Shown here one piece after another: positions 16,052 through 24,481 of a stretch of DNA of 64,000 bases. The stretch spans positions 1 to 64,000 of the forward strand of contig NZ_BPRC01000005.1 in the NCBI RefSeq assembly GCF_022179725.1, in the 5' to 3' direction. Below the pieces are notes generated by a model that worked only from the letters and a program-made list of their open reading frames with translations, did not search any database and was not told where the DNA came from. The translations under genes and the position numbers were made by a program. Position 1 is the first letter of the stretch. The number at the start of each line of letters is the position of its first letter. This DNA comes from Methylorubrum aminovorans. Lineage in GTDB: Bacteria > Pseudomonadota > Alphaproteobacteria > Rhizobiales > Beijerinckiaceae.

Positions 16052-17403
16052 ACAGCGGCTCGCTGCGCCTGCGGCTCGGGCTCGCCGCCGCCGGGCTGAT
16101 CGCCCTGGCGCTGGCGCTGGCGGGCGTGGGGCTGACGCTGATCTTCGACCGGGTGCTCGATGCCCGCACCGCCGACGGGCTTGACCGCACCGCCAAGCTG
16201 ATCGCCGGACAGGTCGCCCTGGCGCCGGACGGTGCCCTGATCCTGCCCCGCGAGCCGCCGGATTCGCGCTTCTCGGCCCCCTATGGCGGCCTCTACTGGC
16301 AGGTCCAGCGCCAAGTCGAGCAGGCGGGCGGCACCGCCCTGCGCTCGCGCTCGCTCTGGGACCGCAGCCTCGGCACCGTGCCCAACGCCGCGGGGGAGCC
16401 GGCGGTCGGCGATCTCGCCGGGCCGGATGGCGGACGGCTGATCGCCGTGACCCGGCGCGTCTCGATACCCGCCAACGGCGCCACCGTGGCCCTGGCCGTC
16501 ACGGTGGCGGAGGACCGGCGCGATCTGGCCGAGAGCCGCGCCACCTTCCTGCGCCTGCTGGTGCCCTCGCTCGGCGCCCTGTTCGTGGCGCTGACGCTCG
16601 CCATGTCGCTGTTCGTGCGCCGGGCGCTGAGCCCCTTCCGCACGCTGCGGGCGGACCTCGCCGCGATCCATGCCGGGACGCGGGCGCGGCTGCCCGAGAC
16701 CTTTCCGGAGGAGGTGCGCCCGCTGGTGGCCGACCTCAACCGCCTGCTCGACGCGCAGGAGCGCGACCTGGAACGGGCGCGCACGGGTGCCGGCGACATG
16801 GCCCACGGCCTCAAGACCCCGCTCGCGGTGCTCGACGCGCTGGCCCGCCGCACGGAAGGCCGCGACCCCGCCCTGGCGGCGGAGATCGCCGAACAGGCCC
16901 AGGCCATGGGCCGGCAGGTAGAGCGCACCCTGGCCCGGGCGCGGGCAAGCGCGGGAGGCTTGCGACGCAAGGCCTGCCCGGTCGCGCCGGCGCTCGAAAA
17001 AATCGTCGGCGCTCTGAAGCGCCTGCCCGAGGGCGAGGCTCTGCGGTGGGAGATCGCGGTGGTGGACGGCCTCGCCTTTCCCGGCGATGAGGGCGACCTC
17101 ACCGAGATTTTGGGAAATCTCCTCGATAACGCCCGTAAATGGGCCCACCGCCGCATCCGTGTCTCGGGAGGGGCGGAAGCCGGCGAAGGTCGTCTGGTGC
17201 TGGAGGATGACGGCCCCGGTATGAGCGAGGCGGCGATTGCCGGCATCGCCCGCGGCCGGCGCTGGGACGAGACCCGGCCGGGCACTGGCTTCGGCATCGC
17301 CATTGCCCGCGACCTCGCCGAGGGCGTCGGCGCGCGGATGCGCCTCAACCGCTCCGAACTCGGCGGCCTGCGGGTGGAGATGAGCTGGCCGGTTGCGGTT
17401 TGA
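16048..17403 (+). CDS. Two-component sensor histidine kinase
   Basis: A 451-residue membrane kinase with TM1 (AAAGLIALALALAGVGLTLI, about 10-30), a periplasmic sensor loop (about 30-165), TM2 (VPSLGALFVALTLAMSLF), HAMP, a HisKA box with phospho-acceptor His about residue 253 (GDMAHGLKTPLAVL), and a HATPase_c domain (EILGNLLDNARKWAHRRI; DDGPGMSE; GTGFGIAIARDLAEG). I chose GTG 16048, which overlaps the regulator stop. The periplasmic loop resembles PhoQ-like sensors in layout, but the signal is unknown. Confidence 0.9.
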   Translation: MNSGSLRLRLGLAAAGLIALALALAGVGLTLIFDRVLDARTADGLDRTAKLIAGQVALAPDGALILPREPPDSRFSAPYGGLYWQVQRQVEQAGGTALRSRSLWDRSLGTVPNAAGEPAVGDLAGPDGGRLIAVTRRVSIPANGATVALAVTVAEDRRDLAESRATFLRLLVPSLGALFVALTLAMSLFVRRALSPFRTLRADLAAIHAGTRARLPETFPEEVRPLVADLNRLLDAQERDLERARTGAGDMAHGLKTPLAVLDALARRTEGRDPALAAEIAEQAQAMGRQVERTLARARASAGGLRRKACPVAPALEKIVGALKRLPEGEALRWEIAVVDGLAFPGDEGDLTEILGNLLDNARKWAHRRIRVSGGAEAGEGRLVLEDDGPGMSEAAIAGIARGRRWDETRPGTGFGIAIARDLAEGVGARMRLNRSELGGLRVEMSWPVAV

Positions 17404-17418
17404 AGGGAGCGCGTCAGG

Positions 17419-17521
17419 CCAAATCCGGTTGATCCCTTCGGGATGGCGGATTTGGACTTCGCTCAAGAGCCGCGCGGGCTGAGTGATACGGTGTCCGCTT
17501 CGATCAAGCGGAAACCGTATC
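17419..17521. terminator. Two tandem hairpins between convergent genes
   Basis: Hairpin 1 has CCAAATCCG (17419-17427) pairing with CGGATTTGG (17447-17455), with an inner GATCCC-TTC-GGGAT. Hairpin 2 has GATACGGTGTCCGCTT (17485-17500) pairing with AAGCGGAAACCGTATC (17506-17521), one central mismatch. They separate the plus-strand kinase from the minus-strand receiver gene and could stop transcription from both sides. There is no U-tract. Hairpin 2 may also belong to a dispersed repeat family. Confidence 0.5.
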
Positions 17522-17532
17522 AGGCCGCTTGA

Positions 17533-17913
17533 TCAGGCCGCTTGTCCGAGTGCCCCGAGCAGATCGGAGCGGCCATAGGGCTTCGGCAGGAAGCCCGCAT
17601 CCGGGAGGTCGCCCGGCCGAACCCGACCCGAGGTAACGACGAGGCGGATATGCGGCCAGCGCGCCCGCACCCGTGCGGCCAGCGTCAGCCCGTCCATTGA
17701 GCCCGGCATGTCGATATCGGTGAACAGGGCACAGAAAGCCTGTGCCTTCCCCTCCAGCAGTTGCAGGGCCGCGTCGGCGTCCGGCGCCTCGGCCACCGGC
17801 AGGCCGGCATCCTCAAGCATGTCCACGGCAACCATGCGCACGAAGCTCTCATCCTCGACGACAAGGATGCGGGGCGCGGGGGACAGATGGGGCGGTTCGG
17901 AGGGCTGAGACAT
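17533..17913 (-). CDS. Single-domain response regulator receiver protein
   Basis: A 126-residue stand-alone CheY-like receiver. It has the acidic pocket VVEDES, phospho-acceptor D66 (LFTDIDMPGSMDG), a Thr/Ser switch residue (VVTSGRV) and conserved Lys (LPKPYGRSDL). The C-terminal pattern matches receivers that partner hybrid kinases. I chose ATG 17913 (MSQPSEPP); its ribosome site is weak. It is divergent from kaiC, with a 384-base gap. The hybrid kinase at the end of the Kai cluster carries a similar C-terminal receiver, so this protein is a candidate phosphotransfer partner, by inference. Confidence 0.8.
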   Translation of the reverse strand: MSQPSEPPHLSPAPRILVVEDESFVRMVAVDMLEDAGLPVAEAPDADAALQLLEGKAQAFCALFTDIDMPGSMDGLTLAARVRARWPHIRLVVTSGRVRPGDLPDAGFLPKPYGRSDLLGALGQAA

Positions 17914-18297
17914 CGGCGGGGGAGCGAGCTGGATCGGGTTAAGGAGAAGCGGCCTTTCCTCAAGAGCCCGCGCGGCAATTGGTTTCAGCGGAGCCGCAGA
18001 AGATTTCACCAAACATCGGCCATCATTCACGACCCGCGGAGTGCGCCGGTATCCGGGAGCACGCGTATTGCCACCCTCCGACCTTTGGATTACGGGAGCC
18101 CGGAATCGGGTGCTCGAGGCCCACCGTGACGCCTTTATCGACGCCCCTGGTCCTTCCCGTCGGCACCCGCGCCCGGCGCTCGCTCCCATCCTCCAAGCCC
18201 CTGCCACCGCCTTCTGCCACGACGATCGATGCGGGCAGGAAAGCGGACGCACGGCCCCCGGTATCGGCCGGGGAAGACATCGCCCTGGAGACCTGTT
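17914..18297. other. Divergent promoter region between receiver gene and kaiC
   Basis: 384 bases with no convincing gene. Both neighbours start from it in opposite directions. I looked for a GGAAC-N16/17-GTT (EcfG-type general stress) promoter and found none; no strong palindrome stands out. Confidence 0.4.
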
Positions 18298-20046
18298 TTG
18301 GCGTCTGATCCTTTGACGTCCGTTCCTTCGGCGTCCGAACCCTCCGCGCCCGGATCCGCGAGCCGGCCCACCGGCGCGCCCGCGCTGGCGAAGGTCGCCA
18401 CCGGCATCGACGGGTTCGATGCCATCACCTTCGGCGGCCTGCCGAAGGGGCGGCCCTCGCTGGTCTGCGGCGCGGCCGGCTGCGGCAAGACGCTGTTCGC
18501 CACCACCTTCCTCGTCAACGGCGCGACCCGCTTCGGCGAGCCCGGCGTGTTCATGAGCTTCGAGGAGCGCGCCGAGGATCTCGTCGCCAACGTCGCCTCG
18601 CTGGGCTACGACCTCGATCGCCTGGTGGCCGAGGGCAGGCTCGCCATCGACCATGTCCGCGTCGAGCGCTCCGAGATCGAGGAGACCGGCGAGTACGACC
18701 TCGAAGGGCTGTTCATCCGCCTGGGCTTCGCGGTGGATTCGATCGGCGCCAAGCGCGTCGTGCTCGACACGATCGAGACCCTGTTCGCGGGCTTCTCCGA
18801 CGAGACGGTGCTGCGCGCGGAGCTGCGCCGCCTGTTCGGCTGGATCAAGGACCGCGGCCTGACCGCCATCATCACCGGCGAGCGCGGCGACGGCCAGCTC
18901 ACCCGCCAGGGGATGGAGGAATACGTCTCCGACTGCGTGGTGCTGCTCGACAACCGCGTCGAGGACCAGATCACGACGCGACGCCTGCGCGTGGTCAAGT
19001 ATCGCGGTTCGGCCCACGGCACCAACGAGTACCCGTTCCTGATCGATGCGGACGGCATCAGCGTCCTGCCGGTCACCTCGGCCGACCTCGACTACCGGAT
19101 CGCCGAGGGCGTGATCTCCACCGGCATCCCCGGCCTCGACGCGATGCTCGAACCCGGCGGTTTCCACCGCGGCACCAGCATCCTGATCTCGGGCGAGGCC
19201 GGCACCGGCAAGACCATGATCTCGTCGAGCATGATCGACGCGGCCTGCGCCCGGGGCGAGCGCTGCATGGCCTTCGTGTTCGAGGAGAGCGGCCACCAGA
19301 TCGCCCGCAACGCCCGCTCCATCGGCCTCGACCTCGCCCGCCACGTCGAATCCGGCCTGCTGCGGTTCGAGGCGGCGCGCCCGAGCCTCTACGGGCTGGA
19401 GATGCACCTGGCGCGCATGCACCGGGACATCGACCGGTTCGAGCCCAGCCTCGTGGTGATCGATCCGCTCTCGGCGCTGCGCGGCCCGCCGGCTGAGCTG
19501 CAGGCGACGATGCTGCGCATGATCGACATGCTGAAGAGCCGCGGCATCACCGCCGTCTTCACCAGCCTGCGCGAGGACGGCGAGATCGATCACGAGAGTG
19601 CGATCGGCGTCTCCTCGTTGATGGATGCCTGGATCAAGCTCCTCAACGTGGAGGCCAACGGCGAGCGCTCGCGCACCCTCTACGTCATCAAAGCCCGCGG
19701 CATGCGCCACTCGAACCAAGTGCGCGAGTTCGCGATGTCGAGCGAGGGCGTCGCGCTGATCGACGCCTATATCGGCCCGGCGGGCGTGCTGACGGGCACC
19801 GCCCGCGTCGTGCAGGAGGCGGCGGAAGCCGCCGCCGCCCTGCGCCGCGAGCAGGAGAGCCACCGCCGGCGACGTGATGCAGAGCGGCGGCGCCAGTCCC
19901 TGGAACGCCAGATCGACGAACTCCGGGCCACCCTGGAAGCCGTGGAGGAGGAAGAGGCGGTGCTGGTGAGCGAGGACGAGATGCGCGAGGCGGTGCTGAC
20001 GGGCGAGCGGCGCATTCTGGCCGCGCGACGGGGAGGCACGAAATGA
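18298..20046 (+). CDS. kaiC: KaiC-family circadian/timing ATPase
   Basis: A 582-residue double RecA-fold ATPase of the KaiC family. Domain I has Walker A GAAGCGKT (58-65); domain II has Walker A GEAGTGKT (299-306). The motif [13 protein letters not shown] aligns with the cyanobacterial autophosphorylation site, with Ser-Ser (about 439/440) in place of Ser431/Thr432. So both acceptor positions are hydroxyl residues. A C-terminal extension (about 505-580) is Arg/Glu-rich coiled coil, longer than in cyanobacterial KaiC. I choose TTG 18298, which has TGGAG upstream; the frame is open to 18229. kaiB overlaps its end by 4 bases. No kaiA is present, as is usual outside cyanobacteria. A role in timing or stress adaptation is inferred. 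Confidence 0.9.
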   Translation: MASDPLTSVPSASEPSAPGSASRPTGAPALAKVATGIDGFDAITFGGLPKGRPSLVCGAAGCGKTLFATTFLVNGATRFGEPGVFMSFEERAEDLVANVASLGYDLDRLVAEGRLAIDHVRVERSEIEETGEYDLEGLFIRLGFAVDSIGAKRVVLDTIETLFAGFSDETVLRAELRRLFGWIKDRGLTAIITGERGDGQLTRQGMEEYVSDCVVLLDNRVEDQITTRRLRVVKYRGSAHGTNEYPFLIDADGISVLPVTSADLDYRIAEGVISTGIPGLDAMLEPGGFHRGTSILISGEAGTGKTMISSSMIDAACARGERCMAFVFEESGHQIARNARSIGLDLARHVESGLLRFEAARPSLYGLEMHLARMHRDIDRFEPSLVVIDPLSALRGPPAELQATMLRMIDMLKSRGITAVFTSLREDGEIDHESAIGVSSLMDAWIKLLNVEANGERSRTLYVIKARGMRHSNQVREFAMSSEGVALIDAYIGPAGVLTGTARVVQEAAEAAAALRREQESHRRRRDAERRRQSLERQIDELRATLEAVEEEEAVLVSEDEMREAVLTGERRILAARRGGTK

Positions 20047-20390
20047 GCGGGGCCGGGCCGATGGGTGAGGACGGCGAGGGCGGTGCCGACGGCGCGATCG
20101 ACGAGGGCCACTACCACCTGCGCCTCTACGTCGCCGGGCAAACCGCCAAGTCGCTGACGGCGATGGCCAACCTCAAGCGCTTCTGCGAGGAGCACCTCGC
20201 CGGCCACTACGACATCGAGGTCATCGACCTGATGAAGAACCCGCAGCTCGCCGCGGGCGACCAGATCCTGGCGATCCCGACCCTGGTGCGCCGCCTGCCC
20301 GCGCCGCTCAAGCGGATCATCGGCGACCTGTCCAACACCGAGAAAGTGCTGGTCGGCCTCGACATTCGTCCGAAGGCGGACGGGCTTTGA
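20043..20390 (+). CDS. kaiB: KaiB
   Basis: A 115-residue KaiB. After a 20-residue acidic, Gly-rich extension comes the canonical fold [60 protein letters not shown] and EKVLVGLDI. Nearly all signature positions of cyanobacterial KaiB are kept, including the segment that switches fold on binding KaiC. It overlaps kaiC (ATGA) and the next kaiB-like gene by 4 bases each, so the cluster is translationally coupled. Confidence 0.92.
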   Translation: MSGAGPMGEDGEGGADGAIDEGHYHLRLYVAGQTAKSLTAMANLKRFCEEHLAGHYDIEVIDLMKNPQLAAGDQILAIPTLVRRLPAPLKRIIGDLSNTEKVLVGLDIRPKADGL

Positions 20391-20734
20391 ACGGCGGGGA
20401 CAGCATGGGCGGCGGGCGCACCCGGTTGCGCCTCTACGTCGCCGGCACCTCGCCGCGCTCGACCCGCAGCATCGAGAGCGTGCGCCGCCTGTGCGAGCGC
20501 CGGCTCGGGGGGGCGTGCGACCTCGAAGTGGTCGACCTCTACCAGCAACCGGCGCTCGCGGGCGCCGACGGCGTGGTCGCGGCCCCGACCCTGGTGCGGC
20601 TCTCCCCCCTCCCCGCCCGGCGCATCGCCGGCGACCTGAGCGACGAGCAGCGCGTCCTCGACAGCCTCGAGCTCGCCGCGCGCGCGCCGGCGGATCCGCG
20701 CGAGACCGTGAGCGGGGGTGCCGGTGAGCGCTGA
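20387..20734 (+). CDS. Second, diverged KaiB-like protein
   Basis: A 115-residue KaiB paralogue starting TTG 20387 (or ATG 20405). It keeps [60 protein letters not shown] and the C-terminal [11 protein letters not shown]. It lacks the Lys-Asn-Pro and Leu-Lys features of the first copy and has an extra tail of about 20 residues. It resembles the thioredoxin-like sensor domain of SasA as much as KaiB. It overlaps the kinase gene that follows, so it may act as a separate SasA-type adaptor linking KaiC to that kinase. That role is inferred. Confidence 0.8.
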   Translation: MNGGDSMGGGRTRLRLYVAGTSPRSTRSIESVRRLCERRLGGACDLEVVDLYQQPALAGADGVVAAPTLVRLSPLPARRIAGDLSDEQRVLDSLELAARAPADPRETVSGGAGER

Positions 20735-22475
20735 GGTCCTCGCCGAGGCGCAGGCGCGCATCCGCGAACTGGAGTCGCGGCTGGAGGAAGTCGAGGACAC
20801 CCTCGCGGCGATCCGCCGGGGCGATTTCGACGCCATCGTGGTCGAGGGTCCGGCCGGCGAGCGGCTGGTCTACACCCTGGAGAATGCCGACCGGCCCTAC
20901 CGCGTGCTGATCGAGCAGATCCAGGAGGGTGCCTTCACCCTCGGGCCCGACGGAACGCTGCTCTACTGCAACCGCCGGCTCGCCGAGACCCTGGGCACGC
21001 CGCAGGAGCGCCTGATCGGCCAGCCCTTCGCGCGCTTCGCCGCCGGGGGCCAGGACGCGGCGCTCACTGCCCTGATCGCCCAGGCGGCGCAGATGCCGGC
21101 CCGCGGCGAGATCGCCCTGTGCGACGAAGCGGGCATCGAGCGCCCGGCCTATCTCTCCCTGAGCCGCCTCGACGGCGACGGCGACACGCTGCTCCTGTGC
21201 GGCGTGATCACCGACCTCACCGCCGAGCGGCTGCGCCTGCACGAACTCGCCGAGGCCAACGAGCGCCTGCGCGCCGAGGTGGCCGAGCGCGAGCGGATCG
21301 AGGACGCCCTGCGCCAGTCGCAGAAGATGGAGGCGGTGGGCCAGCTCACCGGGGGTGTTGCCCACGACTTCAACAACCTGCTCACCGTCATCAAGTCGTC
21401 CACCGACCTGCTCAAGCGCTCCGACCTCGCCGAAGAGCGCCGCCGCCGCTACGTCGACGCCATCTCCGACACGGTGGGGCGCGCCGCCAAGCTGACGGGC
21501 CAGCTCCTCGCCTTCGCCCGGCGCCAAGCCCTCAAGCCCGAGGTGTTCGATGCCGGCCGCGGCGTCGCGGCGGTGGCCGACATGGTCGGCACGCTCACCG
21601 GCGCGCGCATCCAGGTGAAGACCCTGATCGAGCCCTGTTTCGACGCGGCGGGCGAGCCCTATGCCTGCCTCGTGGAGGCCGACCCGAGCCAGTTCGATAC
21701 CGCGCTCGTCAACATGGTCGTCAACGCCCGCGACGCCATGGACGGCGAGGGCACGCTCACCATCCGCGTCGGCCATGCCGGGCAGATCCCGGCGCTGCGC
21801 ACCCATCCGGCGGTGCCCGGCGACTTCGTCGCGGTGTCGATCTCCGACACCGGCACCGGCATCGCGCCCGCCGACCTGTCGCGGATCTTCGAGCCGTTCT
21901 TCACCACAAAAGGCGTCGGCCAGGGCACCGGACTCGGCCTGTCCCAGGTGTTCGGCTTCGCCAAGCAATCGGGCGGCGACATCGCGGTGGAGAGCGTGCT
22001 GGGAGAGGGCACGACCTTCACCCTGTTCCTGCCCCGCGCCAAGCTCGCCCCGACCATGCCGGACGCCGCCGACGAGCCCGAGCCGCTGGCGCCGGGCCAC
22101 GGCACCTGCGTGCTGCTGGTCGAGGACAACCGCGAGGTCGGCGCCTTCGCCACGCAGGCGCTCGCCGAACTCGGCTACGGCACCGTCTGGGCAATGGATG
22201 CGGAGCAGGCGCTGGCCGAACTGGCCCGCACGCCGGAGCGCTTCGACGTGGTGTTCACCGATGTGGTGATGCCCGGCATGAACGGCGTCGAACTCGCCCG
22301 CACGATCCTGGGGCAGAGGCCGGGCATGCCGATCGTGCTTTCCTCCGGCTACAGCCACGTGCTGGCCGAGGACGGACGCCATGGTTTCCCGCTGCTACAC
22401 AAGCCCTACTCGGTGGAGGATCTCTCCCGCATCCTGCGCCGGGCGATCCAGCGGCGCGGCAGCCGGGCAAAGTGA
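20718..22475 (+). CDS. PAS-domain hybrid histidine kinase of the Kai cluster
   Basis: A 585-residue soluble hybrid kinase. An N-terminal coiled coil ([20 protein letters not shown]) leads into a segment common to Kai-linked kinases ([20 protein letters not shown]), a PAS domain (about 55-170), HisKA with H216 ([11 protein letters not shown]), HATPase_c ([36 protein letters not shown]) and a C-terminal receiver with D515 ([13 protein letters not shown]). The start is GTG 20718, overlapping the kaiB-like gene by 17 bases; GTG 20724 is an alternative. There is no transmembrane segment. It is the likely output of the Kai module. The divergent receiver at 17533 could take the phosphate onward. Confidence 0.88.
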   Translation: MPVSAEVLAEAQARIRELESRLEEVEDTLAAIRRGDFDAIVVEGPAGERLVYTLENADRPYRVLIEQIQEGAFTLGPDGTLLYCNRRLAETLGTPQERLIGQPFARFAAGGQDAALTALIAQAAQMPARGEIALCDEAGIERPAYLSLSRLDGDGDTLLLCGVITDLTAERLRLHELAEANERLRAEVAERERIEDALRQSQKMEAVGQLTGGVAHDFNNLLTVIKSSTDLLKRSDLAEERRRRYVDAISDTVGRAAKLTGQLLAFARRQALKPEVFDAGRGVAAVADMVGTLTGARIQVKTLIEPCFDAAGEPYACLVEADPSQFDTALVNMVVNARDAMDGEGTLTIRVGHAGQIPALRTHPAVPGDFVAVSISDTGTGIAPADLSRIFEPFFTTKGVGQGTGLGLSQVFGFAKQSGGDIAVESVLGEGTTFTLFLPRAKLAPTMPDAADEPEPLAPGHGTCVLLVEDNREVGAFATQALAELGYGTVWAMDAEQALAELARTPERFDVVFTDVVMPGMNGVELARTILGQRPGMPIVLSSGYSHVLAEDGRHGFPLLHKPYSVEDLSRILRRAIQRRGSRAK

Positions 22476-22516
22476 TTTTCCTTTTCCCGCAGAGACTTGC
22501 AGCGCGGGCAAGAAAA

Positions 22517-22575
22517 AAGGCTCGGATTACTCCGAGCCTTGAAGGGAAAAGGCCATTGGGGGCTGAACTGGCCTT
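22517..22575. terminator. Tandem hairpins after the Kai cluster
   Basis: AAGGCTCGGA-TTAC-TCCGAGCCTT (22517-22540) is a perfect 10-base stem with a 4-base loop. AAGGCCA ... TGGCCTT (22549-22575) follows. Six A's run directly into the left side of the first hairpin, so on the minus strand it has a canonical U-tract terminator shape. On the plus strand it follows the hybrid-kinase gene by about 40 bases and may end that operon. It may work in both directions. Confidence 0.65.
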
Positions 22576-22739
22576 CGTGATCGGATAATGCGCGACGGCT
22601 CGACCGGTTCCGCAAGAAAGTTCAAAAAAACTTCGGGCGAAGGGTTCGCGCTTCCGCGAGGTGCGGCGGCACGCGGCAGACCCTCGAAAAACATGGTCGG
22701 CAGGCTCCGGCGGATCGCGCCAGTCCGGAGGCCCGCGGA

Positions 22740-23336
22740 GTGAACAGGGTGATGCGCTGGCTGCTGCGGACGCTGGGTGGCGTCGCCGCGCTCTTGATCC
22801 TGAACGGAGCGATCCTGCTGGGGACGTGGATCGTCCTGCGCAACATGACCTTCACCGATCCGTTCGCCGAGCAGATTGCGGCCCATTATCGTCGCTCGAT
22901 ACCGGCGGAGATCGACATCACGTCGATGGTCGCCCAAGGATCGGATGCGACCCTGATCGATCTCATCATTCCGGTCAGACGGGAGGGCTGCGGCGGGGCT
23001 GCATTTCAGCTCTCCGACGCGGCGGCTGCCCAGATCACGAAACAGGGTCTCGCGTTTCTGGGATCGGCCCGGATCGGGCGCGGCTACAAGAACGGCCCCA
23101 AGGAGTATTACGCGACCTATCAGCCCTGGCAGGAGACGCCCGTGCCGAGCACGTGGATGGGTGACGGCATTTGGGCGGCAGGGTTCGGATGCTTGAAGGA
23201 CGATGCCCGTCACTTCGACGCCGACGCCGTCTACCGAGCCGTTCGTGTGCCGGGCGCCTACTTCACGACCGGGCCGGAGACAGAGCTTCTGATCATCCCG
23301 CGCCTGCGCCTCGTGGTGCTCACCTACTTCGGATGA
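22740..23336 (+). CDS. Hypothetical membrane-anchored protein
   Basis: A 198-residue protein with one N-terminal membrane helix (RTLGGVAALLILNGAILLGTW) and an outside domain of about 165 residues containing VRREGCGGAAFQLSDAAAAQ, GYKNGPKEYYATYQPWQETP and GFGCLKDDARHFDADAVYRA. Two cysteines in the outer domain could form a disulfide. The start is GTG 22740; ATG 22752 is also possible. No family is recognised. It stands alone between the Kai cluster terminator and the convergent threonylcarbamoyl-AMP synthase gene. Confidence 0.65.
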   Translation: MNRVMRWLLRTLGGVAALLILNGAILLGTWIVLRNMTFTDPFAEQIAAHYRRSIPAEIDITSMVAQGSDATLIDLIIPVRREGCGGAAFQLSDAAAAQITKQGLAFLGSARIGRGYKNGPKEYYATYQPWQETPVPSTWMGDGIWAAGFGCLKDDARHFDADAVYRAVRVPGAYFTTGPETELLIIPRLRLVVLTYFG

Positions 23337-23382
23337 TCGTTCGCGGAGCCTAGCAGCCCTGCCGCGGCAGGCGGTGAAGGCT

Positions 23383-24372
23383 CTAGCGCGGAGCCGCCGC
23401 CCGGCGCAGGCGGTCGTTGATCGCCTCGCCGAGGCCGTCCTCCGGCACGGGCGCCACGGCGATCACGGGCGCGCCCGAGGCGTCGAGCCGGCGCAGGGCC
23501 CCGAATAGCCGGGCAGCGGCCTCAGCCGGATAGCCGCGCTCGCTCAGGCATTCCACGGCCGAGGCCTGCTCCAGGCCGGCGGGGCGGAAGGCGCCGAACA
23601 GAAGCGCCGCCTCACCCGGTTCGATGCGGACGGCGCCGAGCCGTACGCCGGCCCGCGGGGCGTAATGCGAGGCGAGCAGGCCCGGCCCCACGGGCCGCGA
23701 GCCCGGATCGCCGGCCGTCTCCGGGTCGAAGCCGAGCACGGCGGCCAGAGCCTGCCGGGTCACCCCGCCGGGGCGCAGCAGCCGGGGCGACCCGCCGAGG
23801 CAGTCGACGACGGAGGATTCGACCCCGACCGGGCACTCGCCGCCGTCGAGCACCGCCGCGATGCGCCCGTCGAGATCGCTCAGCACGTGCTCGGCGCTGG
23901 TGGGACTGACCCGTCCCGAGCGGTTGGCCGAGGGCGCCGCCACCGGCCGCCCGACCCGCTCCAGCAGCGCGCGGGCGGCGGCATGGGCCGGTACGCGCAG
24001 CGCCACGGAGTCGAGCCCGGCACGCGCAAGATCGCAGACCGAGCCGCCGGGGGCCGCCGGCACCACCAGGGTCAGCGGCCCCGGCCAGAATGTTTTTGCG
24101 AGGCGGAGGGCGGCTTCGTCGAACACGCCCTCGGCCAACGCAGCCTCGGGCGTCGCGACATGAGCGATCAGCGGGTTGAAGCGCGGGCGGCCCTTGGCGG
24201 CGTAGATCGCGGCCACCGCCTCCGGGTCGGTGGCGTCGGCCCCGAGCCCGTAGACCGTCTCCGTCGGCAGGGCGACGAGACGCCCCGCCCGGAGCAGAGC
24301 GGCCGCCCGCGCGAGGCCGTCCGCGTCGGCCACCAGGCGCAGCGTAGGAATGGTTGACGGTGCGGCGTCCAT
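23383..24372 (-). CDS. tsaC: Threonylcarbamoyl-AMP synthase (Sua5/YwlC type)
   Basis: A 329-residue enzyme making threonylcarbamoyl-AMP from threonine, bicarbonate and ATP, the first step of the tRNA t6A37 modification. The YrdC domain occupies about 10-200 (GRLVALPTETVYGLGADATD, KGRPRFNPLI, FWPGPLTLV, PSANRSGRVSPT), and the extra Sua5 domain follows (PGLLASHYAP; about 230-325). I take ATG 24372 (MDAAPSTIP). A longer frame to 24483 overlaps the divergent acyl-CoA dehydrogenase start and has no support. It is essential or nearly so in most bacteria. Confidence 0.92.
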   Translation of the reverse strand: MDAAPSTIPTLRLVADADGLARAAALLRAGRLVALPTETVYGLGADATDPEAVAAIYAAKGRPRFNPLIAHVATPEAALAEGVFDEAALRLAKTFWPGPLTLVVPAAPGGSVCDLARAGLDSVALRVPAHAAARALLERVGRPVAAPSANRSGRVSPTSAEHVLSDLDGRIAAVLDGGECPVGVESSVVDCLGGSPRLLRPGGVTRQALAAVLGFDPETAGDPGSRPVGPGLLASHYAPRAGVRLGAVRIEPGEAALLFGAFRPAGLEQASAVECLSERGYPAEAAARLFGALRRLDASGAPVIAVAPVPEDGLGEAINDRLRRAAAPR

Positions 24373-24481
24373 ATCGGAGTGGATGCGAGGAAGAACGGCC
24401 GGCCGTAGACCCTTCAGCCGCAAGCCGTCAAACGGGATCGCCGCCCCCTCGACGCGCGGCGGGAGGAGCGGTGAACCGGTC

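Noticed and set aside
17914..19863. 776-codon minus-strand frame covering kaiC
   Set aside because: Only its last 126 residues form a receiver domain; the rest is the shadow of kaiC.
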